Positions 1-6,654 of a stretch of DNA of 24,752 nucleotides are shown one piece after another; positions within the stretch are counted from its first letter, which is position 1, and the number at the start of each line of letters is the position of its first letter. Both the position numbers and the translations under genes were made by a program. The DNA is taken from the NCBI GenBank assembly GCA_964439085.1, contig CAYTNB010000015.1, positions 1 to 24,752 on the forward strand. Direction: 5' to 3'. Origin of the DNA: JAADIV01 sp964439085 (lineage in GTDB: Bacteria; Desulfobacterota; Desulfobulbia; Desulfobulbales; VMSU01). Under the pieces are notes generated by a model. The model ran no database searches and was not told where the DNA came from. It saw only the letters and a list, made by a program, of their open reading frames with translations.

Positions 1-2079
1 CTGGTGGTGGCGGTGGCCGTACCCGTTACCCTGGCCTTGACCCTGTTGGCAAGTTATCTTTATGGCTACACCCTGAACAGGGTGACCCTCTTCGCCCTCA
101 TCTTCTCCATCGGCATTCTGGTTGATGATGCGATTGTGGTGGTGGAAAATATCTATCGCCATTTTCAGATGCACAAGGTTGACACCAACACCGCTATCCG
201 GGCGGTTGACGAGGTTGGCAGCCCCACCATTCTTGCCACCTTTGCCGTTATTGCCGCCCTATTGCCAATGGCCTTTGTTTCCGGTTTAATGGGGCCATAT
301 ATGCGGCCTATTCCAGTGAATGCCTCCACCGCCATGCTCTTTTCCCTGCTGGTGGCCTTTATTGTCACCCCCTGGCTAAGTTACAAGGTGCTGAAAAATG
401 TCAATCATAAGACCGCAGTCAAGGAAGAGGATACCAGGATTTATCGCCTCTATGCCTGTCTCCTCGAGCCGCTTCTTCAAAGCCGCTGGAAGAGGTATCT
501 TGTTCTGCTCAGCATTTTTACCCTGCTGCTTCTGGCCATCATTCTAGTTCCCCTGAAAAAGGTAACGGTAAAGATGTTGCCCTTTGACAACAAAAGCGAA
601 CTGCAGGTGATAATTGACATGCCAGCGGGCACAAGCCTTGAGGAAACTGCCGCCTTGACCAGAAAACTCTCCGATTATCTAAAGACCGTACCCGAGGTCA
701 CTGACTTCGAATCCTACATCGGCACATCATCACCCTATAATTTCAACGGCCTGGTTCGCCACTACTTCCTGCGTAAAGGCAGTAATATGGCAGATATACA
801 GGTAAATTTTGTCGGCAAAGGGGAGAGAAAGGAGCAAAGTCACGATATTGCCAAACGGATCAGGCCGCCGTTGAAGAAAATTGCCGATGCCTTTCATGGC
901 CGAATCAAGGTGGTGGAGATTCCCCCCGGCCCACCGGTGCTCAGTACTCTGGTCGCCGAGGTATATGGCCCGGATCTGCACCGCCAGCGGCAGATTGCCG
1001 CTCAGGTTAAACAGATATTCACCTCAACCCCCGGTGTGGTGGATGTTGACTGGTATGTGGAGGCTAATCACGAAAAGGTAGTCTTTGTTGTCGACAAGGA
1101 AAAAGCTATACTGTACGGCATCAGCCCGAAAGCTATCGCCAAAACCATCAGGATTGCGGTAAACGGTATGACGACAGGCTTGTTGCATGACGAAAAGGAA
1201 AAGGAGCCGGTTGAAATCCTCTTGCGTCTGCCATTGTCAGCCAGGGCCTCCCTTGCGGATCTACAGGCGATCAGCCTGCCGGCCCATGATGGGACACTGA
1301 TACCACTAAGCTCTCTGGTCAAGGTCGAAAGGCATCCCGCCGAGCAGCCTATTTACCACAAAAACCTAAAGCCTGTGACCTACGTCATTGGTGACGTGGC
1401 AGGGGCCAAGGAAAGTCCAGTTTACGCCATTCTGGAGATGAAGGAAAAGATCGCTAAGCTCAAATTGCCGGAAGGGTATAGCCTGACACAGGAGTTTTCC
1501 AAGCAGCCGTGGATGACCACGCAGTATGCCGTCAAGTGGGACGGCGAGTGGCAGATCACCTACGAGGTGTTTCGTGATCTGGGAATAGCCTTTGCCGCAG
1601 TTATGGTGCTAATCTATGTCCTCGTGGTGGCCTGGTTCAGAAGTTTTACGATTCCGTTGGTGATTATGGCGCCGATTCCGCTGACGTTGGTGGGCATTTT
1701 GCCAGCACACTGGCTGTTTGGAATTTTCTTTACCGCCACCTCCATGATTGGTTTTATCGCCCTGTCCGGTATTATCGTCAGAAACTCCATTCTGCTGGTC
1801 GATTTCATTCATCTGGACTGGCTGGAATGCGGGCAATTGCAACCTGCTCTGATTAAGGCCGGGGCTGTCCGGCTGCGGCCCATTGTCCTAACGGCGGCGG
1901 CGGTGGTGGTAGGCTCCATTGTCATGCTGTTTGATCCGATATTTCAGGGATTGGCGATTGCCATGATGGCCGGAGCGGTTGTAGCCACCGGCCTCACCCT
2001 GGTTATTGTGCCGCTCTTGTATTATGAATTTTTCAAGTCCGGAAATTGCCCGTTACAGAAGGAAAATACGAGTCAATAG
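1..2079 (+). CDS. RND multidrug-type efflux transporter, permease subunit (5' end outside window)
   Basis: Inner-membrane proton-driven pump subunit that would work with a periplasmic adaptor and an outer-membrane channel. The reading frame is open from base 1, so the gene enters from the left; about 692 residues remain of a family that is usually 1000 to 1080. Near residues 32-50 is the TM4 motif with GILVDDAIVVVEN; its paired aspartates are the proton-relay position of AcrB/HAE1-type pumps. CzcA-type metal pumps have DG there instead, so an organic substrate is more likely. A periplasmic loop spans roughly residues 190-510. The second membrane half carries GIIVRNSILLVDF and a C-terminal run of helices ending in YYEFF. 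The adaptor gene is not visible and may lie upstream. The family call is sure; the substrate is unknown. Confidence 0.93.
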   Translation: MVVAVAVPVTLALTLLASYLYGYTLNRVTLFALIFSIGILVDDAIVVVENIYRHFQMHKVDTNTAIRAVDEVGSPTILATFAVIAALLPMAFVSGLMGPYMRPIPVNASTAMLFSLLVAFIVTPWLSYKVLKNVNHKTAVKEEDTRIYRLYACLLEPLLQSRWKRYLVLLSIFTLLLLAIILVPLKKVTVKMLPFDNKSELQVIIDMPAGTSLEETAALTRKLSDYLKTVPEVTDFESYIGTSSPYNFNGLVRHYFLRKGSNMADIQVNFVGKGERKEQSHDIAKRIRPPLKKIADAFHGRIKVVEIPPGPPVLSTLVAEVYGPDLHRQRQIAAQVKQIFTSTPGVVDVDWYVEANHEKVVFVVDKEKAILYGISPKAIAKTIRIAVNGMTTGLLHDEKEKEPVEILLRLPLSARASLADLQAISLPAHDGTLIPLSSLVKVERHPAEQPIYHKNLKPVTYVIGDVAGAKESPVYAILEMKEKIAKLKLPEGYSLTQEFSKQPWMTTQYAVKWDGEWQITYEVFRDLGIAFAAVMVLIYVLVVAWFRSFTIPLVIMAPIPLTLVGILPAHWLFGIFFTATSMIGFIALSGIIVRNSILLVDFIHLDWLECGQLQPALIKAGAVRLRPIVLTAAAVVVGSIVMLFDPIFQGLAIAMMAGAVVATGLTLVIVPLLYYEFFKSGNCPLQKENTSQ

Positions 2080-2103
2080 AAACAAAAAATCTGGACTTTT
2101 TTT

Positions 2104-2148
2104 ATGGCACCCTAAAAGTGCCCTGACTTACGTCTTTTAGGGTGTCAT
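2104..2148 (+). terminator. Hairpin after the RND gene, possible terminator
   Basis: Arms 2104-2118 and 2134-2148 match at 14 of 15 positions (CACCCTAAAAG on the left) around a 15-base loop, starting 25 bases after the RND stop. There is no T-run directly after the stem; a run of T lies further on, at 2167-2174. It may be a weak terminator or an mRNA-end stabiliser. Confidence 0.45.
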
Positions 2149-2204
2149 TTCCATAAGCTTTCCTAATTTTTTTTGGAGAAGGGTGTTCAGATAAGATCGT
2201 AGTT

Positions 2205-2292
2205 AGGGCCTGTAAGGAAATAACCTGACCAATCTCACGCTTATATTGGGGGTCAGGTTTCGGAGTCTACGCTTACCTGTGATTGAATCGCA
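2205..2292. repeat. Structured repeat, copy 1 (shortened)
   Basis: This segment recurs at 24593-24735. Both copies share the end motif starting AGGGYCTGTAAGGAAATA, a 9-bp stem (here AACCTGACC at 2222-2230 with GGTCAGGTT at 2251-2259), and the block CGGAGTCTACGCTTACCTGT followed by GATTGARTCGCA. Compared with the other copy, about 50 bases after the first stem are missing here. The stem sequence differs between the copies, but both sides change together. The end motif also occurs at 3251. It looks like a mobile or MITE-like element; the family was not identified. Confidence 0.75.
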
Positions 2293-2353
2293 ATTAATCA
2301 ATTGTTCAACAATACAATCAATGGGGCCCTTTATTACGGCGTTAGCAAACGAT

Positions 2354-2386
2354 ATTCATACCAGCAGGAACCTACATGGTATGAAT
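2354..2386. promoter_or_regulatory. Perfect 10-bp inverted repeat upstream of the toxin-antitoxin genes
   Basis: ATTCATACCA at 2354-2363 is exactly complementary to TGGTATGAAT at 2377-2386, with 13 bases between. It lies just upstream of a TTGACA box at 2394-2399. This fits an operator for the autoregulating antitoxin or another regulator, but no binding evidence exists. Confidence 0.35.
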
Positions 2387-2393
2387 TTAAGTA

Positions 2394-2420
2394 TTGACAA
2401 AAGTGGTGTAAAGATAAATA
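2394..2420 (+). promoter_or_regulatory. Candidate promoter of the toxin-antitoxin operon
   Basis: TTGACA at 2394-2399 is a perfect sigma-70 -35 box. The best -10 choice is TAAATA at 2415-2420, with a short 15-base spacer, so only half the promoter is convincing. The position, about 50 bases before the antitoxin start, is suitable. Confidence 0.35.
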
Positions 2421-2435
2421 AGTATTAGGCATAAC

Positions 2436-2448
2436 ATATTGCCAATAT
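2436..2448. promoter_or_regulatory. 13-base palindrome between promoter and antitoxin start
   Basis: ATATTG-C-CAATAT is a perfect palindrome, 7 bases before the GGAGGT ribosome-binding site of the antitoxin gene. Ribbon-helix-helix antitoxins commonly bind such short palindromes at their own promoter, so this is a reasonable operator candidate. Confidence 0.4.
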
Positions 2449-2467
2449 TATATATGGAGGTGCCTAG

Positions 2468-2725
2468 ATGCCCGGCGTGAAAACTACAATATCATTAGAG
2501 AAAGATTTATTCAATCAAGTCAATCAATTAGCCAATGACTTACATGTGTCACGTAGTAAATTGTTTACCCTTGCGGTCAAAGATTTTTTAAAAAAACAAG
2601 AAAGCAAAAAACTACTTGCTCAACTTAATGCGGCATATGGCGATTCACCAAATGAAGAAGAAAAAACAATTTCAAAAGCCATGCTTAGAAAACAGCGCAA
2701 AACTGTAGAACAAGAATTATGGTAG
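2468..2725 (+). CDS. Ribbon-helix-helix antitoxin of a MazEF-like pair
   Basis: Small 85-residue protein. The N-terminus (VKTTISLEKDLFNQVNQLA, then a helix with SRSKLFTLAVKDFLKK) has the beta-strand plus two-helix pattern of MetJ/Arc/CopG DNA-binding domains. The charged C-terminal half (residues 50-85, NEEEKTISKAMLRKQRK) would wrap the toxin. A strong GGAGGT lies 6 bases before the ATG. The stop overlaps the toxin start (ATGGTAG), indicating translational coupling. Known members neutralise the toxin and repress their own operon. Base composition is clearly AT-richer than the RND gene, consistent with a mobile cassette. Confidence 0.85.
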   Translation: MPGVKTTISLEKDLFNQVNQLANDLHVSRSKLFTLAVKDFLKKQESKKLLAQLNAAYGDSPNEEEKTISKAMLRKQRKTVEQELW

Positions 2726-3072
2726 CAACGCAAGGTGAAATTTATTGGGTAGACTTAGGTGAACCTAGCGGGTCTGAACCTGGTTATAGGCACCCACATA
2801 TCGTAATCCAAAATAATATCTTCAATTCAAGCAATATCAATACTGTTGTTGTCTGTGCTTTAACTTCAAATTTAAAGAGAGCTAGAGCCCCTGGAAATGT
2901 TCTACTCAACAAAGGTGAAGTAAGCTTACCAAAGAAGAGCATTGTTAATATCTCACAAATCTACACGGTAAACAAAAGCGACTTAGTTGAAAAAATTGGT
3001 CAGGTACCAGAGAAAAGAATGTATGAAATTCTTGAGGGTCTCAAACTTCTTATTGAACCAAGAGACCTGTAG
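2719..3072 (+). CDS. MazF/PemK-family endoribonuclease toxin
   Basis: A 117-residue protein that starts inside the antitoxin stop region. The opening GEIYWVDLGEPSGSEPGYRH followed by PHIVIQN is the hallmark first strands of the MazF/PemK/Kid fold. VVVCALTSNLKRA and the later VNISQIYTVNKSDL match the second family block, which usually carries the conserved Thr/Ser and the subunit interface. Length is normal (about 110-120), so the toxin looks intact. Known relatives cut mRNA at short specific sequences and so halt growth; the cut site cannot be read from sequence. Confidence 0.9.
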   Translation: MVATQGEIYWVDLGEPSGSEPGYRHPHIVIQNNIFNSSNINTVVVCALTSNLKRARAPGNVLLNKGEVSLPKKSIVNISQIYTVNKSDLVEKIGQVPEKRMYEILEGLKLLIEPRDL

Positions 3073-3173
3073 GCAACATATGAAAATAATTTTAAAAGCT
3101 GTTAACCAGTCAATGCTGTAAAAAACCAAGGGTTGTGTTTATCGAAATTTTATTGTTAACCTGCATTCGTATA

Positions 3174-3206
3174 ATAAGTGCCATAATCCTCGGTTATGGC
3201 ACTTAT
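3174..3206. terminator. Strong hairpin after the toxin gene
   Basis: ATAAGTGCCATAA (3174-3186) pairs perfectly with TTATGGCACTTAT (3194-3206) across a 7-base loop, about 100 bases after the toxin stop. No T-run follows on either strand, so it may act as an RNA-end protector or be a mobile-element relic rather than a classical terminator. Confidence 0.4.
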
Positions 3207-3234
3207 GAGCGATATTAACTCACTCTGCCGACTG

Positions 3235-3405
3235 TCAAGTTTTCTTAATAAGGGCCTGTAAATAAATAACCTTAGCTAATAGTAGTAAACGCTCAGTAGA
3301 CCACACTCTTGACTTTATAACATCTCGAAATGTAAGCGTTTCAGGGACACCCTGCTGTGCGCACTTACCAATATTACATCTTACCCTCGGGCCAAGTTGT
3401 TTCAT
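3235..3405 (-). other. Short 56-codon open frame lying in the repeat elements
   Basis: Reading from ATG at 3405 to TGA at 3235 gives 56 residues beginning MKQLGPRVRCNIGK and containing PETLTFRDVIKSRVW. The same peptide core (AQQG, PETLT, RDVIKSRVW, ERL) is encoded, with stops nearby, in the second direct repeat at 6459-6541. Differences include two silent changes and V/I, but also F/S, S/F and T/V, so coding selection is not clear. No convincing ribosome-binding site was seen. It could be a gene remnant carried by the repeat, or chance openness. No family recognised. Confidence 0.2.
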
Positions 3406-3415
3406 TACAGGCCCT
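3251..3415. repeat. 165-bp element with 11-bp terminal inverted repeats
   Basis: AGGGCCTGTAA at 3251-3261 is perfectly complementary to TTACAGGCCCT at 3405-3415. The left end continues as ATAAATAACCT and matches the end motif of the repeats at 2205 and 24593. The interior holds the 83-bp block that recurs after the efflux operon. This has the shape of a non-autonomous mobile element (MITE); target duplications are not obvious. Confidence 0.5.
3285..3367 (+). repeat. 83-bp direct repeat, left copy, upstream of the efflux operon
   Basis: Aligned without gaps to 6459-6541, it agrees at 74 of 83 positions, including CCACACTCTTGACTTTATAA and the ATGTAAGCGTTTCAGGG block. Eight of the nine differences are transitions. 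Together the copies enclose the three efflux genes. Confidence 0.85.
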
Positions 3416-3432
3416 AAATAAAGGTTGCAACC

Positions 3433-4371
3433 ATGCGCTATTCCATCTGTCTTCTTTTTTTGTTGCTTACCGCCTGTGATAACCGCCCTCAGAACATCGC
3501 ACTTGGTACTTTAGAACGAAACCGCATTGCCATTACGGCAACCGTTAATGAAGTCGTGGTGGCATTACCCGTTGCTCAGGGCAGCGTGGTGAAGAAAGGT
3601 ACAATTTTGGTAAAGCTGGATGACACACTTCAAAAAGCACAAGTCAGCAAAGCAGAGGCAGAAGTTGACCAAGCTAAAGCGAACCTTGAAAAATTACGAA
3701 ATGGCGCTCGAGTAGAAGAAGTCGCTGCGGCAAAAGCCAAAGTGGCCGGAGCGAAATCCGCACTTGTTGAAAGTAGAAGTTATTATGTGCGTATACTAAC
3801 TCTGTCAAAACAAAAAGCAGTTAGCGAAGCCGATTTGGACAAAGCTCTGGCATTGCGTGATACCAACTTTGCCGGTTTGCTAAATGCGCAAGAGGAACTG
3901 CTCAAATTAACTAACGGTACACGTGAAGAAGATCTGCGTGCAGCGGAAGCGCAATTAAACGCTGCTATTGCGACTCTAGCTAGTGAAAATAAAAAGTTAG
4001 CTGACTTAACCATTCTGGCGACCCGTGATGGCATTCTCGACAATTTACCCTGGAATCTGGGGGAGCGAGTAACCGCAGGTAGTCCACTAGCAATATTACT
4101 TGCTGGTAAGGCTCCTTTTGCCCGCATTTATGTGCCCGAACCCTACCGCATAAAAATAAAACCAGGTGATAAATTAGTCGTGCATGTTGATGGCATTGAA
4201 AAGCCAATCACAGGTAATTTACGTTGGATTGCAACTGAGCCTGCCTTTACACCCTATTACGCTCTCAATCAGGAAGAACGTTCTCGCCTGATGTATTTAG
4301 CAGAAGTACAATTGCCTGAAAGCGAGGCTCATTTGCCCAATGGGGTGCCTGCGCAAGTTGAGCTGCCATGA
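3433..4371 (+). CDS. HlyD-like membrane-fusion lipoprotein of an ABC efflux system
   Basis: Periplasmic adaptor of 312 residues. The first 15 form a lipoprotein signal ending LLTAC (lipobox, Cys15) with Asp at +2, the classical inner-membrane retention signal, which suits an adaptor bound to an inner-membrane pump. Residues about 30-70 and 185-225 are the two biotinyl/lipoyl-like halves (VVALPVAQGSVVKKGTILVK and GILDNLPWNLGERVTAG). Between them lies a long alanine/lysine/glutamate-rich coiled-coil hairpin (residues about 75-185). The C-terminal part is a beta-barrel-like region. Similar in layout to YhiI/YbhG. Its stop overlaps the ATPase start by 4 bases (ATGA). Only a weak ribosome-binding site (AAAGG) is visible. 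The substrate is unknown. Confidence 0.9.
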   Translation: MRYSICLLFLLLTACDNRPQNIALGTLERNRIAITATVNEVVVALPVAQGSVVKKGTILVKLDDTLQKAQVSKAEAEVDQAKANLEKLRNGARVEEVAAAKAKVAGAKSALVESRSYYVRILTLSKQKAVSEADLDKALALRDTNFAGLLNAQEELLKLTNGTREEDLRAAEAQLNAAIATLASENKKLADLTILATRDGILDNLPWNLGERVTAGSPLAILLAGKAPFARIYVPEPYRIKIKPGDKLVVHVDGIEKPITGNLRWIATEPAFTPYYALNQEERSRLMYLAEVQLPESEAHLPNGVPAQVELP

Positions 4372-5294
4372 GTCCGTTTGTAATAAAAGCTACAAAAATG
4401 AGCCGAAATTTTGGTGAATTGAAAGCGATACAAGAGCTGGATCTTGAGGTGGAGAAGGGCAAGATTTATGGTTTTTTAGGCCCCAATGGTAGCGGTAAAA
4501 CCACAGCAATTCGGATGTTGACCGGATTATTGAAACCAAGCTCCGGGGAAATTCAAGTGCTGGGGCTTAAGCTGCCACAAAATGCAGAAAAGCTGCGTTT
4601 GCGCATTGGTTATATGACCCAAAAATTTTCACTTTATGATGATTTAACCGTAAAAGAAAATTTGCAATTTGTAGCTAGAATTTATGGTTTATCCGGGCAG
4701 TTACAAAAAAAACGCATAGATGAACTATTAAACATATATGGACTGGTAAAAAATATAAATCAGTTGGCTGGGAGTATGAGCGGTGGACAAAGACAGCGGC
4801 TTGGTTTATCCGCCGCCACCTTACATAAGCCCGGATTATTGTTTTTGGATGAACCCACCTCGGCCGTTGACCCTGAAAACCGCCGTGAGTTTTGGGAGCA
4901 ATTGTTTGATCTCAGTAATCAAGGCACCAGCATATTAGTTTCGACTCATTATATGGATGAAGCTGAACGATGCCATAAGTTAGCAATATTAGAGAGCGGA
5001 ATTAAACGAGCAGACGGATCGCCAGAAGAACTAATGCAGCAAATGGGCGCTCACGTTGTAGAGATCCAGTCGTCAAACCTCCGCCAGCTTAAAAATGAAC
5101 TGCTAAATCTGGCCGATGTAATTACAGCCGCCCAACTCGGCGCGCGCTTGCGAGTTCTGGTTAAAGATAGCATTCCCGATCCGCTGGTTTTCTTGACCCG
5201 GCAAGAATGCGTTGGCCCGGAAGACAATTTATCTGTAGTTCGGCCAAGCTTAGAGGATGTATTCGTTACCTGTACTGGAGAGGGCAGGCAATGA
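4368..5294 (+). CDS. ABC transporter ATP-binding protein (drug/exporter type)
   Basis: Cytoplasmic ATPase of 308 residues powering the adjacent permease. Walker A is GPNGSGKT at 38-45, the Q-loop glutamine is near 85, the signature MSGGQ is at 137-141, Walker B LLFLDEP is at 157-163, and the switch histidine is at about 194 (STHYMDEAE). The family resemblance is to CcmA/DrrA/YbhF-type exporters. It has a single ATPase domain, so it probably works as a dimer, unlike the tandem ATPase of YbhF. A C-terminal extension of about 80 residues follows the ATPase core, as in other exporters of this group. Its start overlaps the adaptor gene and its stop overlaps the permease gene, both ATGA, indicating one translationally coupled operon. 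Confidence 0.95.
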   Translation: MSPFVIKATKMSRNFGELKAIQELDLEVEKGKIYGFLGPNGSGKTTAIRMLTGLLKPSSGEIQVLGLKLPQNAEKLRLRIGYMTQKFSLYDDLTVKENLQFVARIYGLSGQLQKKRIDELLNIYGLVKNINQLAGSMSGGQRQRLGLSAATLHKPGLLFLDEPTSAVDPENRREFWEQLFDLSNQGTSILVSTHYMDEAERCHKLAILESGIKRADGSPEELMQQMGAHVVEIQSSNLRQLKNELLNLADVITAAQLGARLRVLVKDSIPDPLVFLTRQECVGPEDNLSVVRPSLEDVFVTCTGEGRQ

Positions 5295-6436
5295 ACTCAC
5301 TATTACGAATTAGCGCTATCTTTGGCAAAGAGTTAACCCAACTCAAACGTGATAAAATGACGTTTGGTATGATAGTGATGATCCCGCTAATACAGCTCAT
5401 GCTATTTGGCTATGCGATTAACACCAACATACGTCATATACCCGTTGGTGTTGTGGATTATAGCGAAACTGGCTTAAGCCGACTTTTGATACAAACCATC
5501 GCTGCAACAAAAGTGGTAAAATTTACCGCCCAGTATATTAACGCACAACAGGCGGAAGCAGCAATTGCAAGTGCTGAGGTGCGGGCTGTTTTGGTGATCC
5601 CAAAAGATATCAGCCAGAGATTAGTGCGCCATACAACAGTTGGTTTAGGGTCGCCGCCTTCGAGCGATGAAGAAACCAGTCGCCCCGTTGCCCAGTGGTT
5701 AGTTGACGGTTCAGACACGATAATAGCCGCAGCGATAAAAAGCCTAAGGAATATGCCGCTGGCGGAGTTACTCAGTAAACCCGCAAACCGCAACACTCCA
5801 ACCTTTGCAGTCGCTCTGCTATATAACCCGGAGCAACGTAGCGCAGTAAACATCGTTCCAGGCTTAGTCGCCATTATCTTAACCATGACAATGATTATGT
5901 TTACATCCGCCGCCATTGTGCGCGAAAGGGAACGGGGCAATATGGAAATGCTGATAACCACCCCGGTACGGCCAATTGAATTAATGCTGGGGAAAATCAT
6001 TCCCTACATATTTATTGGTGCGGTGCAAGTCGCAATTATTTTAGGTTTGGGTAATCTTATATTTAATGTACATATCAACGGTAGTTTATGGCAGTTAGCG
6101 GGTGCCACCTTATTATTTATTACCGCCAGTCTCACCTTAGGATTAGTCATTTCAACCATTGCCAAAAATCAACTGCAATCCACGCAAATGACAATATTTG
6201 TGCTACTGCCGTCAATACTATTATCCGGATTTATGTTCCCCTATGAAGGCATGCCCGTTGTGGCACAACATATATCAGAAGTACTGCCTGCGACTCACTT
6301 TATGCGCCTGATTCGTGGTGTGGTATTGCGTGATGTGGAAATTACCAATATGGCCTATGACGTTTGCTGGCTGGCTCTTTTTACATTGGCAGGTTTGATT
6401 GTGGCATCTTTTAGATTTAAGAAAAGCCTGGATTAG
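5291..6436 (+). CDS. ABC-2 type export permease
   Basis: Integral membrane subunit of 381 residues. The ATG at 5291 overlaps the ATPase stop (ATGA) and yields MNSLLRISAIFGKEL, the usual N-terminus of the YhhJ/YbhR/YbhS family; a longer in-frame start at 5207 would only overlap the ATPase gene. One membrane helix lies at about 23-43, then a large extracytoplasmic domain, then five to six helices from about 187 on. Family blocks visible are REREHG-like (RERERGNMEMLITTPV), LLSGFMFPYEGMP and LPATHFMRLIRGVVLR. Only one permease gene is present, so the transporter is presumably a homodimer. It ends 22 bases before the right-hand direct repeat. Confidence 0.93.
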   Translation: MNSLLRISAIFGKELTQLKRDKMTFGMIVMIPLIQLMLFGYAINTNIRHIPVGVVDYSETGLSRLLIQTIAATKVVKFTAQYINAQQAEAAIASAEVRAVLVIPKDISQRLVRHTTVGLGSPPSSDEETSRPVAQWLVDGSDTIIAAAIKSLRNMPLAELLSKPANRNTPTFAVALLYNPEQRSAVNIVPGLVAIILTMTMIMFTSAAIVRERERGNMEMLITTPVRPIELMLGKIIPYIFIGAVQVAIILGLGNLIFNVHINGSLWQLAGATLLFITASLTLGLVISTIAKNQLQSTQMTIFVLLPSILLSGFMFPYEGMPVVAQHISEVLPATHFMRLIRGVVLRDVEITNMAYDVCWLALFTLAGLIVASFRFKKSLD

Positions 6437-6458
6437 CGAACCTGGAGCAAAAATTATG

Positions 6459-6541
6459 GTAAGCGCTCAACAAACCACACTCTTGACTTTATAACATCTC
6501 GGGATGTAAGCGTTTCAGGGATGCCCTGCTGTGCTCACTTA
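6459..6541 (+). repeat. 83-bp direct repeat, right copy, downstream of the efflux operon
   Basis: Second copy of the block at 3285-3367, in the same orientation, beginning 23 bases after the permease stop. Its right half is also the left arm of the inverted repeat at 6506-6612. Confidence 0.85.
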
Positions 6542-6612
6542 AGTCCCCCGATAATACCCCTGTATATTGGGGGACTTAAGTGAGCACAGCAAGGTGTTCA
6601 TGGAGCGCTTAC
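6506..6612. repeat. Large inverted repeat (44-bp arms, 23 bp perfect) between convergent genes
   Basis: Arms 6506-6549 and 6569-6612 match at 37 of 44 positions; the inner 23 bp (6527-6549 with 6569-6591, containing GTGCTCACTTAAGTCCCCC) are perfect around a 19-base loop. It lies between the permease stop and the stop of the opposite-strand transporter. It could end transcription from both sides, but no T-run follows, and its left arm is part of the mobile direct repeat, so an element junction is at least as likely. Confidence 0.8.
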
Positions 6613-6654
6613 AAATTATGTGCGAAAACCACTACGAGACTGTTCAGAAGTGCA

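Noticed and set aside
2246..2428. Open frame of 60 residues before the antitoxin gene
   Set aside because: It runs through repeat copy 1 and both regulatory sites and has no ribosome-binding site or family resemblance.
5458..6000. Open frame of 180 residues on the minus strand
   Set aside because: It lies fully inside the ABC-2 permease gene, whose product matches its family well.
3251..6612. CRISPR array from the repeated blocks
   Set aside because: Only two copies, 83 bp long, over 3 kb apart, with genes between; no spacer pattern anywhere in the window.
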